NCBI RefSeq assembly: GCF_900637295.1
Contig: NZ_LR134363.1
Location: forward strand, 1,860,001-1,924,000
From: Actinomyces slackii
Lineage (GTDB): Bacteria; Actinomycetota; Actinomycetes; Actinomycetales; Actinomycetaceae
DNA length: 64,000 bases
Direction: 5' to 3'
Position 1 is the stretch's first letter, and every line of letters begins with the position of its first letter. The notes under the pieces are model-generated. The model was not told where the DNA came from. It worked only from the letters and a program-made list of their open reading frames with translations, and made no database searches. This document shows, one piece after another, positions 7,288 through 17,200 of this stretch. Made by a program: the position numbers and the translations under genes.

Positions 7288-9152
7288 CACTCCTGCTCCT
7301 CCTGTCCCAGCGCCCAACGGTAGGCGGCATTGGACCTGGCCAGCTCGGCATGGGGTCCGCGGGCCAGGATCCTCGCCGGCCCAGAGCCCTCAGCATCCTC
7401 GATGCCTTCAGTGCCCTCAGCGCCCTGGGCGCCCTGGGGGCGGCCCATGACCACGACCTCGTCGGCGGCGGCCAGGGCGCTGAGCCGATGGGTGACCAGC
7501 AGCACGCCCCGTCCCTCATCGCGGCCCGCATTCAGCAGATCGCCCACCAGGCGGTCCGCCGTCGCGGGCTCCAGGTGCTCGCCCGGCTCATCCATGACCA
7601 TGAGCGGTGCCGGGGCCGCCAGGGCCCTAGCCGCCAGGAGCCGACGGCGCTCCCCACCCGAGAGCATCGAGGCCCCCGTGCCCAAGACGGTGCTCAAGCC
7701 CCGGGGCAGGCCCTCCAACCAGTCTCCCAGGCCAGTGCGCCTCAGCAGCTCCGCCGCCTCCTCCTCGCCGACGTCGCCGCGTGCCACGCGCAGATTCTCC
7801 AGCACCGTGGTGTCGAAGATGTGCGCGTCCTCAGCGGTGAGGCTGATCCGCCCGGCCGCCTCCCGGCGCGCCATCGCCCAGGGTCGGAGGCCGTCCAGCG
7901 TCAGGCGGCCGCCCTTGGGCTCAAGCAGACCCGCCAGGGTGAGCAGCAGCGTCGTCTTGCCGATTCCCGAAGGCCCCACGATCGCCACGCGGCGTCCGGG
8001 GGACAGGTCGAGGTCGATGCCCTCGGCCACCACCGGCCCCTGGGGCCAGCCCACTGCCAGCCCTCGGGCCTCCAGGCGCGCCTGCCCGTCACCGGACAGC
8101 CCCCCATCGTCCTCATCGCCGCCCTGCTCGACCCGCTCCTGCCGCGCCGTCATGACCTCCGCCGCACCGGCCTCGGCCTGCTCGACCAGGGTGATGATCC
8201 GCTCAGCCGCTCCAGCCGAGCGCACCAGCTGGACGCTGGCAGGCCCCATGACCGAGGTGGCCTCGAAGGCCGCCAGGGGAATCAGCACGATGACCGCCAG
8301 CCACACCGGACCCAGCGCACCCGAGGAGACCGCCGGGATCCCCACCAGGAGGGCGCCGATCACGGCCAGGCCCATGGCCAGGGCATCGATCATGGCGGCC
8401 GCGGCAGCAGGACGAGCCGCGCGGTCGCGCGCCGCCGCCAGGTCCTCCTCAATGCGCCCCAGGCCGGCCAGGGCCGGTGCCAGGCGCGAGGAGACCGCCA
8501 GCTCCGCCCCCGACTCCAGGATGGTCATGGAGGCCGTCGCCAGATCCGTGGCGCTGCGCTGGCGGGCCAGCTCCGCCAGGCGGGCCGAGCGGATGGTCAG
8601 CAGGGGCCCCACCACACCCGCCAGCAATAGGCAGACCGCCAGGATGAGGGCTGCCGGCCAATAGATCAGCCCCACGGCCAGGCATGTGGCCACCGCCACG
8701 GTGCCTGCCACGGCCATCGGCAGCAGGGCTCGCACCACCAGGTCGCCCACGGCATCGACATCCGCGCCCACGCGGGCCAGCACGTCCCCGCGGTGCAGGG
8801 CTGCCACCGTGTCGGTGCGGGCGCCGGCCAGGATCTCGTAGAGGCGCGCGCGCAGCGTTCCCATTCCCCGCAGGGCCGTGTCATGGGAGACCAGGCGCTC
8901 GCAGTAGCGCAGAACGGAGCGGGAGATCCCGAAGAAGCGAACCAGGACCGGGGCGACGCCCAGGGCCACCACATCGGGCATCTGGGAGGCCCGGGCGATG
9001 AGCCATGCGGCCACTCCGGCGAGCGCCACCGCGGAGGCCAGTCCCGCGGCTCCCGTGATCACTGAGGCCGCGAAGCGCCCACGCTCCAGATCGAGCAGGG
9101 ACAGCGCCCGGGACAGGGACCGGCGCTCGCCGGGGGAGAGCACGGCGCTCAT
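7287..9152 (-). CDS. cydC: ABC exporter subunit CydC
   Basis: A 621-residue half-transporter. With CydD it exports cysteine/glutathione-type thiols and is required to assemble cytochrome bd. The N-terminal half has the six-helix membrane domain with the CydC hallmark RYCERLVSHDTALR (about 82-95). The nucleotide-binding domain carries Walker A GPSGIGKT (393-400), signature LSGGE (497-501) and Walker B LMVMDEP (517-523). The C-terminus contains a Gly/Ala/Glu micro-repeat (GAQGAEGTEG) near residue 575 that is not typical. It overlaps cydD by 4 bases upstream and the kinase by 1 base downstream. Confidence 0.95.
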   Translation of the reverse strand: MSAVLSPGERRSLSRALSLLDLERGRFAASVITGAAGLASAVALAGVAAWLIARASQMPDVVALGVAPVLVRFFGISRSVLRYCERLVSHDTALRGMGTLRARLYEILAGARTDTVAALHRGDVLARVGADVDAVGDLVVRALLPMAVAGTVAVATCLAVGLIYWPAALILAVCLLLAGVVGPLLTIRSARLAELARQRSATDLATASMTILESGAELAVSSRLAPALAGLGRIEEDLAAARDRAARPAAAAAMIDALAMGLAVIGALLVGIPAVSSGALGPVWLAVIVLIPLAAFEATSVMGPASVQLVRSAGAAERIITLVEQAEAGAAEVMTARQERVEQGGDEDDGGLSGDGQARLEARGLAVGWPQGPVVAEGIDLDLSPGRRVAIVGPSGIGKTTLLLTLAGLLEPKGGRLTLDGLRPWAMARREAAGRISLTAEDAHIFDTTVLENLRVARGDVGEEEAAELLRRTGLGDWLEGLPRGLSTVLGTGASMLSGGERRRLLAARALAAPAPLMVMDEPGEHLEPATADRLVGDLLNAGRDEGRGVLLVTHRLSALAAADEVVVMGRPQGAQGAEGTEGIEDAEGSGPARILARGPHAELARSNAAYRWALGQEEQE

Positions 9153-10963
9153 CGGTCCTCCTCACGGGCCGCGTCCGGGCCGGGGCGGGAGGCAGCCTCA
9201 GCAGGCGGGGCAGCGCGTCGCAGCCCACCGGAGGCAGCGCCCAGATCCACTCGATCCCGGCCATCGCCCTCAGCGCTGCAATCCGGGGCAGCGCCTCCCG
9301 CCGTGACCTCGATGACCTCATCGGCCAGTGCGATCAGTGCGGGGCGGTGCGCGATGACCACAACCGTGCGCCCCGCCTGGGACAGGGCTCGCACGCCGTC
9401 GAGGACATGCGCCTCACTGGCCGCGTCCAGATGCGCGGTGGGCTCATCCATGACCACCAGTGGGGCGGGTGAGACCAGGGCCCGGGTCAGGGCCAGGCGC
9501 TGGCGCTGACCCAGGCTGAGCCCGATCCCGCCCTGTCCGATCACGGTGTGCCAGCCCTGGGGGAGGCTCGCCACCACCTCCGTCAGGCCGGTGGCCCGCG
9601 CGGCGGCCTCAAGCGCCTCGGGGACAGGGCGCCGCCCGTCGGGCTCCCCGGCCCGGCTCTCGCCCAGGATGTTGTCCAGCAGGGTGCCCGGGACGATGGC
9701 CGGGCGCTGAGGCACCCACGAGATCTGGGCCCACCAGCTGACAGGATCGATCTGCTCCAGCTCCACGCGCTCGCCGTCAGGGAGCCGCACACTCACCCCA
9801 CCCTCATCGGCGGGCAGAAGCCCCAGCAGGACCTGGGTCGTCGTCGTCTTGCCCGCGCCCGAGGGGCCCACGAGGGCGGTGATGCGCCCCGGGGGGATCA
9901 GGGCGCTCAGTCCGTGGGGGGCCAGGGATCCCCGGGAGACCACGGACAGGTCCGTGATGACGATGGTGGCCCGGGACAGGTCGGGGGCGCTGTGGCTGCC
10001 CCGCCGGGGCGCCGGGGTCTGAAGGACCTCGAACACCGTCTCCGCGGCCGCCACGCCGTTGGCCGAGGCATGGAAGTGGAAGCCGACCTGACGGATCGGC
10101 TGGTAGGCCTCGGGGGCGATCATGAGCACCAGCAGCGCCGTGGTCAGGTCCAGCTGGCCGAACAGGAGCCTGAAGCCGACCTCCACGGCGATGATCGCCA
10201 CCGACAGCGTGGTGATGAACTCCAGGACCGCCCCGGACAGGAAGGCCATGCGCAGCGTGGACATGGTGGCCAGGCGGTAGGAGCGCCCCAGGGCGCGCAC
10301 TCGTCGGGCCGGGCCCTCCTCGCGGCCCAGGGCCTTGAGCGTGGGCAGTCCGGCGATGAGGTCGAGCACCTGGCTGCCCAGGCGCTCCATGGCCTCCAGC
10401 CGCTCCGTGGAGAGCCTGACGGTCATACGGCCGATGAGGATCATGAAGATCGGGATCAGGGGGATGGTCAGGATGACCGCCACGGTCGAGGGCCAGTCCT
10501 GGGTGAAGAGGACCAGTACCGTGGCCGGGGTGACCGTGGCCGCCAGCAGCAGCTGGGGCAGGTAGCGGGTGAAGTAGGGCTCCAGGTCCTCCAGGCCCCG
10601 GGTGACCAGGGTGGCCGTATCGGGCCCGTGCTCGGCCTGCCAGCGCGGCCCCAGGGCGGCGGCATGCTCCAGGACCTGGCGGCGCAGCTCGATGATGGTT
10701 CTCGTGGCCGCCCGGTGCGCCAGGGCCTCCTGGATCAGCAGCACCAGGCCCCTGGCGGCCACCACCAGGGCGAGGAGCGCCACCAGCGGCCATACCTGCC
10801 CGATGCCCGCCTCGCCCGCGATGACAGGGGCCAGCGCCAGGGAGATGAGCACCGCCTGGCCGACCACCAGGCCGGCGGTGGCGGCGCCGGTGACCGTCGT
10901 GGTGACGATGTACCGGCGCGCCGCGCGGGCATGACGCAGCAGCCGTGGGTCGAGGGGCTTCAC
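9149..10963 (-). CDS. cydD: ABC exporter subunit CydD
   Basis: A 604-residue partner of CydC. It has an N-terminal membrane domain and an ATPase domain with Walker A GPSGAGKT (366-373), a slightly divergent signature LSLGQRQ (483-489, where LSGGQ is usual) and Walker B LVVMDEP (502-508). The start is GTG. AGGGAGG is about 15 bases upstream, too far for good initiation, so translation efficiency may be low or depend on the adjacent palindrome. The 3' end overlaps cydC by 4 bases (ATGA). It is separated from cydB by 112 bases that hold the 76-bp palindrome. Confidence 0.95.
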   Translation of the reverse strand: MKPLDPRLLRHARAARRYIVTTTVTGAATAGLVVGQAVLISLALAPVIAGEAGIGQVWPLVALLALVVAARGLVLLIQEALAHRAATRTIIELRRQVLEHAAALGPRWQAEHGPDTATLVTRGLEDLEPYFTRYLPQLLLAATVTPATVLVLFTQDWPSTVAVILTIPLIPIFMILIGRMTVRLSTERLEAMERLGSQVLDLIAGLPTLKALGREEGPARRVRALGRSYRLATMSTLRMAFLSGAVLEFITTLSVAIIAVEVGFRLLFGQLDLTTALLVLMIAPEAYQPIRQVGFHFHASANGVAAAETVFEVLQTPAPRRGSHSAPDLSRATIVITDLSVVSRGSLAPHGLSALIPPGRITALVGPSGAGKTTTTQVLLGLLPADEGGVSVRLPDGERVELEQIDPVSWWAQISWVPQRPAIVPGTLLDNILGESRAGEPDGRRPVPEALEAAARATGLTEVVASLPQGWHTVIGQGGIGLSLGQRQRLALTRALVSPAPLVVMDEPTAHLDAASEAHVLDGVRALSQAGRTVVVIAHRPALIALADEVIEVTAGGAAPDCSAEGDGRDRVDLGAASGGLRRAAPPAEAASRPGPDAAREEDR

Positions 10964-10984
10964 GCGATCAGTCTAGGGCCTCCC

Positions 10985-11060
10985 TGACTCCGCCAATTTG
11001 CGTGAGTTCGTACTTTTCCGGGCCCGGAAAAGTACGAACTCACGCAAATTGGCGGAGTCA
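10985..11060. repeat. Perfect 76-bp palindrome between cydB and cydD
   Basis: Two 38-base arms are exact reverse complements with no spacer; I checked every pair. The left arm begins tgactccgccaatttgcg and the centre is ccgggcccgg. As RNA this is a very stable hairpin inside the cydABDC transcript, starting 15 bases after cydB and ending 21 bases before cydD. There is no U-tract, so a simple intrinsic terminator is not the obvious reading. Alternatives are an mRNA-stability or processing element, or a copy of a palindromic intergenic repeat. Confidence 0.97.
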
Positions 11061-11075
11061 CGATGGGGCGTGCGG

Positions 11076-12209
11076 TCAGTAGCCGATATGCGCCTCGGGC
11101 TGAGCCGAGTCGCGCACCTTCGTGGGGTGCAGGCCTCCCTGGTCAGGGTCGATCTCTTCGGCGTTGATGCGCTTGGCGAAGACCTTGTAGCTCCAGATCG
11201 TGTAGGCCAGCACCCCGGGCAGGAAGATCACCGAGGCAAGGGTCATGATCAGCAGCGTGGTCGGCGCACTGGCCGCCTGGGTGATCGTCAGGGAGTAGGC
11301 CGGGGAGACCGAGGAGCGCATGACATCGGGAGCCATAGCCGCGAAGATGAACGCTCCGGCGGCCGCGATCCCCAGGAAGTGCAGGGAGAAGGCCCAGCCC
11401 TGGCGGCCCTTGGCCCCGGCCATCAGCGAGGCGATGAGCCCGACGGCGCAGACCACCAGCGGGATCCAGGACAGCTGGGAGGCCGAGTAGGCGACCTGCG
11501 CCCACAGGCCCCATGCGGCGGTGGCGACGGTGGCGGCCACCGCGAGCCTGCGCGAGAGGGACAGGGCGCGGTCGGAGAGCTCGCCGGTGGTCTTCAGGGC
11601 CACGAACAGGGCGCCATGGTTGAGGAAGAGCAGGCAGGTCACCGCCCCGCCCAGCAGGGTGAAGGGCGTGATCATGGACCAGAACCCGCCCGTGATCTGG
11701 TGCGCGGCGCCGTTGATGAGGGTGTTGGCCGGGACCATGGAGGAGGGCACCACCTCGCCGGTCGCGGTCTTGACCACCTCGACGTGCATGCCCTGGACGA
11801 GGTTGGCGAAGGCCACGCCCCACAGGACGGAGGGGACCCAGGCGCTGATCGTGTGGGCCCAGTCCCAGCGGTCGCGCCAGGACTGGGAGTTGATCTTGAC
11901 GCGCCACTCAATGGCGCATACGCGCACGATCAGTGCCAGCAGGATGAGGAACAGGGGGATGTACGCCCCGGAGAAGAGGGTGCCGTACCACTCGGGGAAG
12001 GCGGCGAAGGTGGCTCCGCCTGCGGTCAGCAGCCAGACCTCGTTGCCGTCCCAGTGGGGGCCGATGGTGCCCAGGGTGGCGCGCCGCTCCTTCTCGTTGC
12101 GGCCGAGGATCTTCAGCAGCATCCCCACCCCGAAGTCGAAGCCCTCCAGGGTCAGGTAGCCGATCCACAGAACGGCGATGAGGATGAACCAGAGGATGTC
12201 CAGTGTCAT
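11076..12209 (-). CDS. cydB: Cytochrome bd ubiquinol/menaquinol oxidase subunit II
   Basis: A 377-residue membrane protein with about nine helices. It begins TLDILWFILIAVLWIGYLTL and includes the CydB hallmarks GFDFGVGML and GPHWDGNEVWL. With CydA it forms the high-affinity terminal oxidase that reduces oxygen to water at low oxygen tension. I chose the ATG at 12209, which has TAGGAG 6 bases upstream; an in-frame ATG at 12230 would add seven residues not seen in the family. The gap to cydA is 27 bases. Confidence 0.95.
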   Translation of the reverse strand: MTLDILWFILIAVLWIGYLTLEGFDFGVGMLLKILGRNEKERRATLGTIGPHWDGNEVWLLTAGGATFAAFPEWYGTLFSGAYIPLFLILLALIVRVCAIEWRVKINSQSWRDRWDWAHTISAWVPSVLWGVAFANLVQGMHVEVVKTATGEVVPSSMVPANTLINGAAHQITGGFWSMITPFTLLGGAVTCLLFLNHGALFVALKTTGELSDRALSLSRRLAVAATVATAAWGLWAQVAYSASQLSWIPLVVCAVGLIASLMAGAKGRQGWAFSLHFLGIAAAGAFIFAAMAPDVMRSSVSPAYSLTITQAASAPTTLLIMTLASVIFLPGVLAYTIWSYKVFAKRINAEEIDPDQGGLHPTKVRDSAQPEAHIGY

Positions 12210-12236
12210 GGGTGCTCCTACACTCTCCAACCGGTC

Positions 12237-13751
12237 TCAGTAGGCGAAGGACAGGGCCGGCGTCGAGGCGTCGGGCTCCTGACCGTCCTCGACGGGGGGC
12301 TCCTTGGTGGCGGCCCGGGTGCGTACGCCCTCGCGGATGTAGCGGCGCAGCAGCATGAACCAGACCACGCCCAGGGCCGCGTACAGGAGGGTGAAGATGA
12401 CCATGGAGGCCAGAACCGTGCTGGAAGGGACCACGGTGGACACCCCGTCAGCGGTGAGCATGTAGACCTGGGAGACCGGATCGGCCAGGTTGGGCACGAT
12501 CACCCAGGGCTGGCGCCCCATCTCGGTGAAGATCCACCCGAAGGAGATGCCGATGAAGGGCAGCCACATGGACCACAGGGCCGCCTTGCCCAGTCGTGGA
12601 TCGCTGATCAGCCTCCCGCCGCGGGTCAGCCACAGGGCGAGGACGCCGACCCCCAGGGAGGCCATGCCCAGGCCGATCATGAGTCGGAAGGACCAGAAGG
12701 TGACCATGACGTTGGGGGCGTAATCGACCTCGTTGCCCCGGGCGTCCGTGGTGCCGTAGCGCTGGGCGTACATCTCGCGGGCCTCGGCCAGCCCCATGAC
12801 CTCGGCGCTGGGATCGTTGGTGGCCATGAAGGAGTAGACGCCGGGCACGGAGATGAAGCGCGTCATCCCCTTGTCGCAGTCCCCGAAGGCGGCCACGGTG
12901 AACGGGGCCCCGGACTCGGTGTGGCACAGGCCCTCGGCCGCGGCCATCTTGGCAGGCTGCTCCTCGACCACCAGGTGCCCCTGGAAGTGCCCGGTGCCGG
13001 CCGTGGCCAGGCCTGCCAGCACCATGGTCACCGCGCCGAAGCGGGTCAGGCGCCCCCACAGCTCGCGGGCCTCGGTCTCCTGCTCGGCTCGCACGGCCTT
13101 GGTCATCCACCACACGCTGACCCCCACGATGACAGCGCCGGCCACCAGCAGCGAGGAGGCGACGACGTGGGCGATGGTGGTCCACAGGATGGGGTTGGAC
13201 AGGACCTCGAGGAAGCCGCTGACACCGTCGAGCTCGGCGCGGCCGGTCACGGGGTTGATGACGGTGCCCACGGGGTGCTGCATCCAGGAGTTGGCTGCCA
13301 GGATGAAGAAGGCCGAGAAGTTGGTGCCGGCGGCCACCGCCCACATGCACAGGTTGTGCAGCCTGGGGGAGAGGCGGTCCCAGCCGAAGATCCACAGGCC
13401 CAGGAAGGTGGACTCCATGAAGAAGGCCAGCAGTGCCTCGAAGGCCAGCGGGGCGCCGAAGATGTTGCCGACGAAGCGCGAGTACTCCGACCAGTTCATG
13501 CCGAACTGGAACTCCTGGACGATGCCGGTGGCCACGCCCAGGGCGAAGTTGATGAGCAGGATCTTGCCGAAGAACTTGGTGGCGACCAGCCACTGCTCGT
13601 TCCCGGTGCGGCGCCACATGGTCTCCATCAGCGCCACCAGGGGTGACAGGCCGATGGTCAGGGGCACCAGGATGAAGTGGTAGACGGTTGTGATGCCGAA
13701 CTGCCATCGAGCCAGGTCGAGGGAGTCCAGTGCCAGCGGTGCGATACTCAA
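12237..13751 (-). CDS. cydA: Cytochrome bd oxidase subunit I
   Basis: A 504-residue haem-bearing subunit. Visible hallmarks are ARWQFGITTVYHF near residue 14 (axial His), the helix containing GMNWSEYSRFVG, the GHFQGHLVVEEQPAKM quinol-binding stretch and the GRQPW motif. The Q-loop is of the short type usual outside proteobacteria. The start codon is TTG, six bases after AAAGGTGG; no ATG or GTG fits the conserved N-terminus. It is the first gene of cydA-cydB-cydD-cydC-kinase. The C-terminal 30 residues are acidic and poorly conserved. Confidence 0.96.
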   Translation of the reverse strand: MSIAPLALDSLDLARWQFGITTVYHFILVPLTIGLSPLVALMETMWRRTGNEQWLVATKFFGKILLINFALGVATGIVQEFQFGMNWSEYSRFVGNIFGAPLAFEALLAFFMESTFLGLWIFGWDRLSPRLHNLCMWAVAAGTNFSAFFILAANSWMQHPVGTVINPVTGRAELDGVSGFLEVLSNPILWTTIAHVVASSLLVAGAVIVGVSVWWMTKAVRAEQETEARELWGRLTRFGAVTMVLAGLATAGTGHFQGHLVVEEQPAKMAAAEGLCHTESGAPFTVAAFGDCDKGMTRFISVPGVYSFMATNDPSAEVMGLAEAREMYAQRYGTTDARGNEVDYAPNVMVTFWSFRLMIGLGMASLGVGVLALWLTRGGRLISDPRLGKAALWSMWLPFIGISFGWIFTEMGRQPWVIVPNLADPVSQVYMLTADGVSTVVPSSTVLASMVIFTLLYAALGVVWFMLLRRYIREGVRTRAATKEPPVEDGQEPDASTPALSFAY

Positions 13752-14277
13752 GCGGCACCACCTTTCAGGAACGGCGATGAGTTTAATAGGGTATGTGGCG
13801 GTTCGTCCCGCTCGGGAATAGGCTCGAGTCTAGCAATGCTGTGACGGCATGTCAGTAAAGGCTGTCATCAGTTGCGACTATGTGATCTGATGAGGGTTGT
13901 TGGAAATTTTACTGAGATCTTTGGGTGTGTTTGGCGGTTGCGGATCGTCTGGGACCCGGCGCGGGGTCGGTCTGGTGCGGGACGCGCCGTGAGGCAGATC
14001 CCTGCGCGCATCCGGGGGAGGGTGTGGAATACTCGTCTCGGCTCCGCGTGCCCCGTACCGGCACCCGGTGCCCAGACCTTCGGGGAAGACCCCGCCCGGG
14101 ATTCTCGCGCCGCCTCGAGCGTCGCCGCGAGTCCGGACTGAGCGGGCGTCCCCCGAGGGCGAGGCGCCCCATGGCGCAGACGCAGACTTTATGAGCGCCC
14201 CCGAGACTCGGGGGCACAACCTCGCTGTCGCGCCGGAGGTACGACGGCGCGACAGCGGCCGGAGAGTGCAGTCCGAG
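13752..14277. promoter_or_regulatory. Divergent promoter region of cydA and RNase E
   Basis: This 526-base gap holds the promoters of both divergent units. Bases 13780-13940 are much richer in A+T than their surroundings and should contain the cydA promoter. I found no convincing DosR or Rex site. The right part (14190-14277) forms two hairpins that are listed separately and would lie in the rne leader. Confidence 0.5.
14197..14257 (+). promoter_or_regulatory. Two hairpins in the RNase E 5' leader
   Basis: Hairpin 1: GCCCCCGAG (14197-14205) against CTCGGGGGC (14207-14215). Hairpin 2: CGCTGTCGCGCCG (14223-14235) against CGGCGCGACAGCG (14245-14257), 13 perfect pairs with a 9-base loop. Both lie just before the start chosen for rne. 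By analogy with E. coli rne they could serve autoregulation by RNase E, but that is an inference. Confidence 0.6.
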
Positions 14278-17200
14278 ATGGCAGATCGCACCACATCAGA
14301 ATCATCAGAATCATTCGAGCCGGCAGTCTCGCCGGAGTCGGCGGACGACGCCGTCGCGGCCGCCGCAGTGGAGCAGGCCCCGAAGAGGCCCGCCCGACGG
14401 CGCCGGGCCACGTCCTCAGTGACCGCGCCGGCCGCGGCCCCGGCCGTCGAGGAGCTCCGGGCCCAGGAGGCGACCGCTGAGCCCGCTGAGGCGACCCAGT
14501 CCCCGGTGGAGACCGACGGGCCCACGGATGAGGCGTCTGGCCCGACGGCGAGGATGACGGCGAAGGCGCCCTCATCCAAGCGCGCCGCCGGGCGATCCTC
14601 CCGCACCACTGGTGCCGCCCGGTCCAAGGCCACAGCCGCTCAGGAGGCCGCGGCCTTGGACGAGGCCGGCGGTGCCCCGACTGATCCGGATGACGAGGCG
14701 GCCCAACCCGCTCAGGACTCCGCCGCGACCGGGGACGCCGAGCCCCAGGAGCCTGCCGAGCAGGAGCCGGCCCGACGCCCGCGCCGCCGCCGCAAGGCGA
14801 CCGCCGCCTCGGCCGCCCCCCAGCAGGCCCCGGCCGCCGAGCAGCCGGCTGTGGCGCCGGAGCCTGAGACGGATGCTCAGAGCCCGGCTGATGAGTCGGG
14901 CGAGACCGCCGTGTCCCAGGACGGCGCCCAGGCCGCCGAAGAGCCGCAGGGGGATGAGGAGGCCTCGCAGGAGGCCCCGACCGTCGAGGAGGATGACGAC
15001 CAGGGCGCCGTCGAGGACCAGGGCGCGGAGGACCAGGACGCAGAGGACGCTGAGAGCGCCGAGCACTCCGAGGACTCCCCGAATGACTCCGATGAGGAGG
15101 CCTTCCGGCTGCCCGCGGCATCGCTGCTCTTCCAGGCCCCCGACCCCGCGCGCGCCCGCCGTCGTCGCCGTGCCACGGCCGCCACCACAGCGCCCAGCGC
15201 CGCGCCCGCCGCCCGGCAGCGCCCGGGACGATCCACTGCGGAGGCGAGCGCCGATCAGGACCAGGACCGTGAGGAGTCCTCCCGGGATGCCGACGCCGCC
15301 GCGGACCAGGAGGCCCCGGCCGGGCGTCGCCCCCGTCGTCGCAGGAAGGCCGCCGCGGCCGCAGGCGCCCCCGAGGTGAGCGGGGAGGCCACTCAGGACG
15401 AGGACCTCGAGCAGGCGGACGATGCTGGGCAGGCCCAGCAGGGCGGTGACGAGGAGTCCGCCGGCGGGCGCCGCAAGCGCCGTCGGGGAGGGCGGGGTCG
15501 CCGCTCCCGCGGCCGTGAGGAGACGCCCGAGCAGTCCCCCTCCAAGGAGGCTGCTGAGCAGGACCGCTCCCAGGACGCGCAGTCCGATGACGATCAGGCG
15601 TCGTCCTCCCGCATCCAGGTTGAGGACGAGGGCGGCTCCAGCTCGCGGCGGAGGCGCCGTCGTTCGCGCACCCGATCCGATGCCGGGCGGGACGTGCGTG
15701 ACGAGGTCACCGCGCTCAAGGGCTCGACGCGCCTGGAGGCCAAGCGTCAGCGCCGCCGGGAGGGCCGGGCCGCCGGCCGTCGTCGGCCCATCGTCACTGA
15801 GGCCGAGTTCCTGGCGCGCCGGGAGTCCGTGGACCGCCAGATGATCGTGCGCGAGTCCGATGGCCTCAACCAGATCGCCGTCCTGGAGGACGGCCTCCTG
15901 GTGGAGCACTACGTGGCCCGCCACACCCAGACCTCCATGGTGGGCAATGTGTACGTCGGCCGCGTCCAGAACGTCCTGCCCTCGATGGAGGCGGCATTCG
16001 TGGACCTGGGCAAGGGTCGCAACGCCGTGCTCTACGCCGGGGAGGTCAACTGGGACGCCGCGGGAATGGAGGGCCGGCCGCGCCGCATCGAGGATGCCCT
16101 CTCCAGTGGGGACCCCGTCCTGGTCCAGGTCACCAAGGACCCCATCGGCCACAAGGGAGCCCGCCTGACCAGCCAGATCACCCTGGCCGGCCGCTTCCTG
16201 GTCCTGGTGCCCGGGGGCACGATGACCGGGATCTCCCGCAAGCTGCCCGACACCGAGCGCTCGCGCCTGAAGAAGATCCTCAAGCGGATCGTGCCCGATT
16301 CCGCGGGCGTCATCGTGCGCACCGCCGCCGAGGGCGCCAGTGAGGAGCAGCTCGCCGCTGACGTCGCTCGCCTCGTCGCCCAGTGGGAGGCCATCGACAA
16401 GAAGGCGGCCAGCGTCTTCAAGGGCTCGGCCAAGGCCCCCATGCTCCTCAAGGGGGAGCCGGAGCTGGCCGTGCGCGTGGTCCGCGACGTCTTCAACGAG
16501 GACTTCCGCAAGCTGGTCGTGGCCGGGCCCGAGGCCTGGCGGACCATCTCGGAGTACGTCGGTGAGCTGAGCCCCGACCTGGCCGACCGCCTGGAGCACT
16601 GGACCGGGCCCGACGACGTCTTCGCCGCTCACCGCATCGATGAGCAGTTGGCCAAGGGCTTCGACCGCAAGGTCTGGCTCCCCAGCGGCGGCACCCTTGT
16701 CATCGACCGCACCGAGGCCATGACGGTCATCGACGTCAACACCGGCCGCTTCACCGGGGCGGGGGGCACCCTGGAGGAGACCGTCACCCGCAACAACATC
16801 GAGGCCGCCGAGGAGATCGTCCGGCAGCTGCGCCTGCGCGATATCGGCGGCATGGTGGTCATCGACTTCGTGGACATGGTCCTGGAGTCCAACCGTGACC
16901 TGGTGCTGCGCCGGCTCGTGGAGTGCCTGGGGCGGGACCGCACCCGCCACCAGGTCACCGAGGTCACCTCCCTGGGTCTGGTCCAGATGACCCGCAAGCG
17001 CGTGGGCCAGGGCCTGGTCGAGGCCTTCTCCACGACCTGCGAGTGCTGCAAGGGCCGGGGCTTCATCGTCCACGACGAGCCGGTGGAGAACCAGCAGGCG
17101 GATATGTCCGCCTCTGCCTCCCGCGGGTCAGGGCGCTCCCGGGGGCGCAAGCGCCAGGAGGAGGCCTCCTCCGAGGCCGCGCCCAAGGAGAAGAAGGGGA

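Noticed and set aside
10998-13646. An 882-codon plus-strand open frame antisense to cydB/cydA
   Set aside because: It is a codon-bias shadow of the high-GC cyd genes: Gly/His/Gln/Asp-rich, with no family motif, while both minus-strand genes are certain.
13752-13940. DosR- or Rex-type operator upstream of cydA
   Set aside because: A TCCC-N4-GGGA symmetry at 13806-13817 is in the opposite orientation to the DosR core and too short; no Rex-like TTGTGA-N6-TCACAA was found.
14572-17073. An 833-codon minus-strand frame opposite rne
   Set aside because: Shadow of the RNase E gene; Leu/Gly/Asp-rich with no domains.
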